DNA of 64,000 bases from positions 5,270,001 to 5,334,000 of the forward strand of contig JAHLMK010000001.1 of assembly GCA_019915135.1 (NCBI GenBank), read 5' to 3'. The notes under the pieces are model-generated. The model saw only the letters and a list, made by a program, of their open reading frames with translations, ran no database searches and had not been told where the DNA came from. Source of the DNA: Strobilurus pachycystidiatus. Its lineage: Eukaryota; Basidiomycota; Agaricomycetes; Agaricales; Physalacriaceae. Of this stretch, positions 57,124-64,000 are shown piece by piece (position 1 is the stretch's first letter; each line of letters opens with the position of its first letter). The position numbers were made by a program, and so were the translations under genes.

Positions 57124-57226
57124 TTGTAGTTACGTAGATACAGTGAAAAAAATGTGATTCCCGTGGCCGTATACTTTCCATTCGTACCTTGGCGCCCCGA
57201 CGCCCCACTTTCTCACGTAGAGATAT

Positions 57227-58007
57227 CATTTGCAAGCACAAATGTAATGCTGGGAGCAATTGCAAATGCGGTTGATATTATCCAGAACACTGATAGCCAA
57301 TCAGCCAGACATATACACAAAAAATATTGAATATTATCAGACCTGTATTCATCATTGTCAGACCTCCAAGAATAATGCGGAGGAGGAGGCTGTTAGGATA
57401 CAGGATCCATGCTCGCCATATGACAATGCTATCAGAGATTATCCACTAGAAATGATGCTCAGAATGTGACTTCAAGCAGAGATATTTTGCAACATACATT
57501 GATTGCAATGGGAAAATACAGCACATCTTCAATGATACCAAAACGGTCCACAAAGTGCACAAGACGCTCTTCAAGATCCAGAGTTGCATTGTCAACAAAA
57601 TATGTCCTGATCTGTGCGAGCACTAAAACAACATCAAGGATAAATTGTGCTGAGGTGGTGATGGAAAGGAGGAGGATGGCTGCAAGGAGAATTTTTGACG
57701 CGAGTGAATTGAGGGGACGTGTTCTGAGTTACATAGAGAGATCAGCTGCAAGTCACAGAAGACGCAAACTCAGAAGACACACAAAGTCATGCGAAGGCAG
57801 ATGACAAACAGCACAAGATATACACCTACAAATCAATGTGAAACAGTTGTTAGCTGCAAGAGCCTGTGCCAACTCACCATACAAAACAAAGCCAGCACCG
57901 GAGCTGGCCACATCTTCGTAATTAGCCAAAGCTCTCTCTGAGATGAATTCGGCCTGTGCCGGCGTGAGAGGGCCAACGAGATTTGAGTCCGATGAGTTAG
58001 AGGACAT
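57227..58007 (-). pseudogene. N-terminal half of the split multi-pass membrane protein
   Basis: From ATG 58007 (MSSNSSDSNLVGPLTPAQAE) short introns join ANYEDVASSGAGFVLYG to VYLVLFVICLRMTL. Next come ILLAAILLLSITTSAQF, an amphipathic loop, then WIISDSIVIWRAWILY (a motif typical of the family) and FWIISTAFAIAPSITFVLAND. There the insertion begins. The remaining helices and tail are at 28210-28948. The exons show no damage apart from the split, which supports a recent disruption. Confidence 0.75.
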
Positions 58008-60720
58008 TTTCGAGTAGCTATCGACTGTGAAGTGCGCTCTCAACTTATAAGTGCTCTCGACCTGCGTTCCTATCATCTCCGGTAGACTCACGCAGGCGGC
58101 AGTTGCGACAATCATTTCACCATCAGATTTTGTAGCGTACTTAGTACTACGCCATCTGCCCACCCGGCTGATTCATATTCCTTCGGCTTTCGTGATGCTG
58201 CCTGCACCATATCACCCGCTGTATATCTGCGCACGCTTATAATGCATGTCCTCTCGTCGGTATGGCTCGTTACTGACCTGTCCGCCAAAACCTGAGCTTG
58301 AGCCAAAACCGGATTCACAGTTGCCCGTCCTATGAGCGTGAAATCACGTCGTACATTGACTGGTTCGCGACGACAAGATGGTTCCGAGTCCTGCAATGTT
58401 GCGAGGGCCGAACGGGCTTTCGCACCCTCAACGGCATTCACCATCGCTACTGGTCTGTCCTTGGTCGACTATTGGTCACAGCAAGCTCGTCAGGACACAA
58501 CTGATGCGCGTTGCGTGTCAATCAGAGGGTTGTTGAATGATACTCGGATGCACATCCGCTTATTGCTTGTTCGTCTCCACCGGGCGCGATAGATGGATCG
58601 CGTCGTTGAGCGTACCTCGTTAGAATTGAGATGAGGAGAAAAAGATATCGGCTATGGCTCCAGAAGCTCTCCCCGAACTAACATTATGGAGATTCGTATG
58701 CGCTGATCATCGGAATGAGACTTGCACGTCTCTGAATGCACGTCTCCGGAAGTTTCGTTCGCAGCTCTGCTACCTCCTTCGAGAATCATCTGCTTCGAGC
58801 ACGCACTACTGCAGTGCGTGCCATGTCATGTCCAGGCGGAGGACGGTGTCGGTGAGGTAATGGGCATGAGATCACGAATTTGAGGGGGCCCCGAGAATGG
58901 CAGACCCGAAACGAAGTCAAAACGCCTGCCAATCTTGATGATATTAAGAGCATCCGTCCTATCGTTAGATACACGAATCACAAACTTTTTCGATCATCGC
59001 CATCCAGAAACGCGTACAGCAGTTCGTATCGAAGCTACTGTGTCTGTCTCCAAGAAGTGCGATAGATGATGCGCGTCGTTGAGCTGAATCTCGGGTGTTG
59101 GAATCAAAGGAACTGATCATCAGAGCAGTCTCCAAAGACTGGTGATACACAGATCACCGCCACATCGTTCGTCACGCGCATCGTTCATTCATCATCTGCT
59201 AATACTAATAGCGCCATGGCCAATCATCAGCGGAAGAAAAGAATGACGACACACCGCCACCCATCATTCGACTAGTGAGGACGAGATAGAGCAGGTAACA
59301 ACAATCGGAAGAAGAATGTCAACAAGTAATACAACCATTTGATATATACGAACTCGTTCCAGAATAGATTGAGATGTTGTAAAGACGTACAGGGAGCTGA
59401 CTCGCACCTCCGAAGCTGCTTGAGTCTTCACTCGTAGGCGGAGGCCTATGTAGACAAGCCGAGTCTGTCTCATAGCCCGATTAAAGTTCACTACGGGAGG
59501 TCCATATGTGATTTAGCGCCAGGGATTCAGATGGTAGAGACATCAAGCAAAAATAAATGGGTAGGGCCAATCAGGGTATCGTCAAATAGAGGCCATCAAA
59601 TTTGAAGCAAACACTCGCCGGAGCAAGATCTGATATCGTGTTATTGTCCTTGGCGAAGGCGCTGACCAATCTCTTCTCCCAGGCGGCGACCGAGCTTGTA
59701 TTGAAGGCCACGGCGGCAGCCAGTGTTATGGAAGGGGTTCCTTCTCCCTGTCTCCTTGCTATCTGATCATCGTTGACGTCCCCACCCCACCCCCGCATCC
59801 CCAAGATGATCAGGCGGCTCCGGACTCGACCTGGGCCTGAACGCCGCGCTCAGCTTCACCACGTCCGCACGAGCTCTTGTAGTGCAGAGGTAGATGGTGT
59901 TTAGACGTCGATGCCGATGCAGGTGACTTGGACGTCGACGGGTATCATCGGCGACGCCTTGCACCCAATTACCAGCATCATGATTGACACGCGTAGAGGC
60001 GGCGGCGGCGGCTCTGGCGGAGGTGAAGGCGGCGGTGCACTAATTGTCGGTGGCGGTGGAGGCGGCGGCGCGCTACTCACTGCCCGTGGTGGATGCTAGG
60101 CCAGTTGCTCTCCAGCGATTGGGCGAATACGCAGTCCTACGGAAAGTAACCGGGTAAGCGCGTCGTTTTGTGAGCTTGTGCCAAACATCAAGCACGTTGC
60201 GGAAGAAGCAGAAGATAGAGTAGAGATTATCGTCAGATGGGGAGCGGAGAGGTTCCGCGCGAAAGGCACCTTTCGATGTCGATAGCCTGAGGGCTTGTCG
60301 TCGATGCTGCCAGTGGTAGTGTGCGATGTTCGTAAGCAGGTCCCATGTCTTCAGGAGTCATTATGATTGTTGTAAAGGACGTCCACAGTAAGATGGAGGG
60401 AGAAACGCGGGCCATCGTCGCCGAGCCAGAAGGTCTCTCGAAATCAGGGTGACCGTAGCCGGGTACTCCGGGGTAAGTTAGGAGGAGAGATGGATCGGCA
60501 AATGCCGGACCACCTTGTGCACGCCTTCATCACTACTGTATGATATTTGCTCTCCATATTATCTTCATGTGCGCGTCAGTCTCGAAATCGACCTCAGGTC
60601 TTCGTTGGACTCAAGCATTCACAAGGTGCGTGTATAGCTCCGAGTCCGTACTCGGCAAAATTATTGCTCACTAGCCAGCAGTTAATACCACGAAATAGTC
60701 ACCGACCTACGACCTTCAAG
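58008..60720. other. gene-poor host DNA
   Basis: No convincing coding gene. A GGC-repeat segment (59998-60075) would encode a Gly-rich run in a 62-codon ORF at 59911-60099, probably low-complexity sequence. 58008 leftwards is the promoter of the split membrane-protein gene. Confidence 0.45.
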
Positions 60721-61790
60721 CTTGAATCGTCCCATACATGCCATACTTTGGCCCTTGGGACGCCGGGCTGCAATTAGTCTGCTCTTGTATCGGCCTGAGT
60801 AAGTTCCCATAATTGCACCGACTTGGACGTAAAAGGCACCGAACACGATATTTCAGGCTAACCGGGGACATGCCTGATTGAGTTCATTCTCGCGACTCGT
60901 TTGGATTGTGTGGCCAGCGTGATTGCCATGCAACGGCCTGGCACCACTGCCCTCTACCAGCCTCTCTTGACTCAAGACCATGTCTGCGCCACTTGCCCTC
61001 GCTTCTGGACACCTTCAAGGCGGCTCGGACGGTCCATTACGAGTTGTTCCACTCTCATCATGGATATTCCCTCGTGCGTACTCGACCGCTTGTTGTCGCG
61101 CTCTTTGCTCATAAAAGACCCAGCTGCCGACGAGGAACTAGCTTCATGGGCGCACCGTACCGTTCGCTTTCGCATGCCTAATGCTTTAGACGCGTATCGT
61201 CTCATCTCCAAAGGCCAGCACGCGCCGGGAAAGATTCAATTATCTGTGCGCCACACCAAGGATGATGCCATTGAGGCTGTTATTATTGTCAAGTATCGTA
61301 CTGGTCATCGTGAATATGCCGCTCGATGTAAACTTTCATGCCAGCAGAGCACCAGTGGGGAACTGCGGATCCTCGTGAGTCCGTTCATTGGACCTCCTGC
61401 AAATCATAGTTCTTAATGCGATGCACAGGTGCCTGATCATCCTCCCAGCTGTCTTTACTTCGACGTTCAAGTCTTCTTCCCCGCGTGTATTCCAAGCATC
61501 GAGAGATTCGAATGTACCACTGCGTCTTTTTCTTACTTCCTCGACGAAACCTTGGGGCACGTACTTTTCCGGTGCATCGGCATCAACACTGCGTTGGGCA
61601 TCGAAGTCAAGGTACCTAATCCATCTTCACCGTCGTTCTTGGTACTATACTGATTATTCGTAAGGCATTGCGCGCTGAGGGAGCGGTGATGATCACCTCG
61701 ATGGGTCTCATACAAGGAACATTTACCATCGCCCGTTGCCTGGAACTCCTTTCTCGATGTGGATCTATCAACGTAACGGCCGAAGTCAAC
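60721..61790 (+). repeat. dispersed ~1 kb duplication, copy 2 (empty site)
   Basis: This aligns with 25147-26655 minus the MITE. At the insertion point it reads TTCGTAAGGCATT where copy 1 has TTA, MITE, TTAGGCATT. The flanks beyond both ends differ. Confidence 0.85.
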
Positions 61791-62268
61791 AACAATAAGG
61801 CTTCCGCATCGGTCACAATGACCACGGAAATAGGGTAAGTTAGACCGAGCTTTACTCATCTTGCTTCACATCTTTGACGACCGGTTTTGAAGGAACATTT
61901 GCGGCGCTTTGATTGTCTCGAGTCCGGCCCATCATCATGTCAACCTCGCCGCTGGAGTGAAATTGGGCAACATTCAGCTGAAACTCGTAAAGTCGAGTAC
62001 TACAGACGTGGCGCTGCTTGCCCAGACACAATGCGGCGACATGGCAGTCGCCTGGCCCACCACCTGCACCGGCATATACAGCGTACAAACCGTCAATGGG
62101 AACCCGGAAGTGGTGTTGCCTCCGGAGGCAGTCACGACTGTGAACCCACTCTACATGAATAGGGCAGATCGTCGGGATGGATACGTCGGGAACGGAAGGG
62201 CTAATATCAAGCTGAAGGGGAAGAGAGGAAGCGCTCTTTTGACGTTCAATGGCGAACATGGACTGTAA
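60980..62268 (+). pseudogene. sister copy of the unrecognised duplicated gene, longer
   Basis: MSAPLALASGHLQGG begins the frame, which shifts after ACCRAL because of one T fewer than in copy 1. The following frame is open as KDPAADEELASWAHRTVRF to IQLSVRHTKDDAIEAVII. Later exon-like pieces include LELLSRCGSINVTAEV, SVTMTTEIG and (61909-62268) VNLAAGVKLGNIQLKLV to LKGKRGSALLTFNGEHGL. These short repeats resemble beta-strand-repeat proteins of basidiomycetes (NGSI-like), but I cannot name the family. It is either a pseudogene or a gene with introns I have not resolved. Confidence 0.4.
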
Positions 62269-63374
62269 GGCCTCCAAGTATTTCTCTTTCATCTTGTCAA
62301 TTTACGGAGTGTTGGTTCTCATGTCTGTACTTACTGTGATCTTGTCAGCTCTCATTAATGTTCATTACAGTGGCACATTTATCTTATCAGCGCACTTGTT
62401 TAGTCCCCCTTCCTCTTCTAAGCGCCCGTCAAGGATCTAGTCATGCCAGCAGACGCCATGATGCATGGTGCAGGATGAACGGGACTTACGAAGGTTGAAC
62501 CACACTCTCACACGTTGATCGCGGAACGATGATTGTTGATCCAGTGAAAGTTCAAAATCTAGTCTTCCAGGCAAGGAATAGCGTCGTGTCGACTCAGATT
62601 ACAAGATGTCCCGTGAGGATTGTCGCTCTGCTTCTCTTGTCGCGAACTCCAAATTCACAAGCTCCAGCTTCGCTACGGAGGAAATTTTGAGCTTCTTCTA
62701 CATAGTCGTCAGGCAAGTGGTCTCAGACAACTTAGGACACGGCGTGCAAAGCGCGTCCATATTCTGTCACAATCCTGTCAAGAGATTGCTATGGGCTCTG
62801 TTTAATTGATTTCTGTGTATGCGTCGACAACGGAACGGACCGACCCATGCACGAGGAGGTATATTGATGTATCAAATATGTATGTTGACCATTAACGGTC
62901 GCGTCTGGTCGCGTTCTAAGTAGAGTTGGAAATGCGTTCGTAGCGTGTGCGCAGTAAAGTTTAGGCGATCGACGATCACCTACTTCTTTTCTTTTCACCA
63001 ACCATGACCATCCAAGATACTTATACTGCTATCTGGCCGCGCGCTCCGAGCGCGCCATTCCCGTCGTCGACAGGAAGGTCGCCTCCAGGAAATAACGGCG
63101 CTGCATTGCCGGATCCGAGCCCGGAGCCCGTATTAGTCCAGGAGAGACGATTCACCAATTCCTTTGCGTAACTTCAGGCGTTGGCAGCACCGCTTTCAGC
63201 CGGCATGCATGATTCGCGTTTCACTTCCAATGCCATGCCGCCTTGCGTGACGACACTTCCAGACCGCTACGAGAATAATCCCGGACTGTATTGAGGGCGT
63301 TTTAGACCGAAATGCACATGTCCGCCGAAACGTGACAGGCATCACTGCCCCGTCCTTTCTTTCCCTCGACGACG
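62269..63374. other. upstream region of the chitin synthase gene
   Basis: Mostly non-coding. A 55-codon ORF (63004-63171, MTIQDTYTAIWPRAPSAPFP...) lies 200 bp before the chitin synthase start and could be an upstream ORF, a missed exon or chance. Confidence 0.4.
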
Positions 63375-64000
63375 ATGGACCGTCACTCGAGCGTCGCCAC
63401 GCGCTTCGAAACGGTCACCGACATCTCCAAACTATCCTCCATTGCCGACGATGTCATCCTAGCCTGCCTGCGCCAACGATTCCTTACGGACAACATCTAC
63501 ACATTGGTTGGCTCTTCGGGACTCGTCGCCTTCAACCCACACAAGTACATCACTTCCAACTCTGACGCCGTACTACAGCAGTATGCTGCCGATTACCGCG
63601 ACACAGACCGAAACAAGGAAAAGCTACCCCCACATATATTCCAGCACGCCAATAATGCCTACTATCACATGAGGAGGACGACACAAGACGAATGTATAGT
63701 GTTCAGGTACGAGCGAAATATCCTTGGCTCCAACCTGCTTGCTAATTGAGCACATTGCAGTGGTGAAACCTCCAGCGGGAAATCCGAAAATCGACGCTTA
63801 GCGATCAAAAGCATCCTCGAGCTCAGTGTGCCCAACCCAGGCAAAAAGGGTGCCAAGCTCAGTTCCCAAATTCCTGCCGCCGAATTCGTTCTAGAATCTT
63901 TCGGCAACTCTCGTACTCTCTTCAACGCTAACGCCTCGCGTTTCGGGAAATACACCGAGCTACAGTTCAGCGAGCGTGGGCGGGTATGCGGAGTGAAAAC
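63375..64000 (+). CDS. class V chitin synthase with myosin motor-like head, 5' part
   Basis: The protein begins MDRHSSVATRFETVTDISKL and continues LACLRQRFLTDNIYTLVGSSGLVAFNPHKY, the N-terminal myosin-head pattern of fungal chitin synthases with a motor domain. Intron 63707-63760 (54 nt) precedes SGETSSGKSENRR, the P-loop, where the usual variant is GETGSGKSE. It is followed by the switch I-like NANASRFGKYTEL. The catalytic chitin synthase part lies beyond the window. The enzyme polymerises cell-wall chitin at growing tips. It is truncated only by the window edge. Confidence 0.92.

Larger units (their letters stand above)
28952..57223 (+). mobile_element. candidate giant (28.3 kb) cargo-carrying mobile element, Helitron/Helentron-like
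   Basis: The boundaries come from the interrupted host gene: the left flank ends ...GATTTAT and the right flank starts TATCATTTGC. Removing everything between, with one TAT, restores the host reading frame. This fits a 3-bp TAT duplication, but a duplication-free insertion at A^T or T^T (as Helitrons or Helentrons do) gives the same joined sequence. Inside is a Rep/PIF1 helicase gene (42960-49765), the only transposition enzyme I recognise, plus a dozen other genes. The plus-strand ends read TCGTCTTTTCCC... and ...CACGTAGAGA; there are no obvious long inverted repeats and no CTRR end, so the mechanism is not settled. A nested smaller Helitron inside a different large insertion is the main alternative. 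Confidence 0.55.

Noticed and set aside
59911..60099. Gly-rich 62-codon ORF
   Set aside because: Driven by GGC repeats; no homology pattern outside the repeat.

Overview
The window looks like nuclear DNA of a filamentous basidiomycete, probably an agaricomycete. Genes carry many 45-60 nt GT-AG introns. Recognisable housekeeping genes are glutathione reductase, HMG-CoA synthase and a class V chitin synthase with a myosin-type head. The mobile elements (chromodomain Ty3/gypsy, PIF/Harbinger, Helitron-type Rep-helicase) are those expected of mushroom genomes. All calls come from reading the sequence and conceptual splicing; no database was searched.

Region 1 (1-15.6 kb) is nested transposons. 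An LTR retrotransposon enters from the left edge. Its gag-protease frame is split by a complete PIF/Harbinger element (1576-4606) with ~156 bp inverted repeats, a TAA target duplication, a Myb/SANT-like ORF and a DDE transposase. Its pol has reverse transcriptase and RNase H but no visible integrase, and is followed by three 150-bp tandem repeats. A nearly fresh Ty3/gypsy chromovirus (9619-15602, minus strand) follows, with 419-bp LTRs, a GCGCA target duplication and one in-frame stop in pol.

Region 2 (15.6-28.2 kb) is ordinary host DNA: a four-finger C2H2 gene, glutathione reductase with a 17-nt microexon carrying the second redox cysteine, HMG-CoA synthase, one copy of a dispersed ~1 kb duplication interrupted by a 437-bp MITE, and an LTR-like fragment.

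Region 3 (28.2-58.0 kb) is the main interest. The two halves of one multi-pass membrane-protein gene lie at 28210-28948 and 57227-58007, both on the minus strand. Joining them at a shared TAT restores the reading frame. The 28.3 kb between them therefore behaves like a single giant insertion. It carries a Rep/PIF1-helicase protein with a C-terminal ubiquitin-protease-like domain, a 922-codon ORF, a divergent pair of intron-rich unknown genes, two members of an F-box-like family, three further F-box-type genes in a row, several small unknown genes and a small inverted-repeat element. I suggest it is a cargo-rich rolling-circle (Helitron/Helentron-like) element, though the termini are not canonical.

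Region 4 (58.0-64.0 kb) is mostly gene-poor host DNA. It holds the second copy of the ~1 kb duplication, which lacks the MITE and so shows its empty site, and the 5' end of the chitin synthase gene running off the window.
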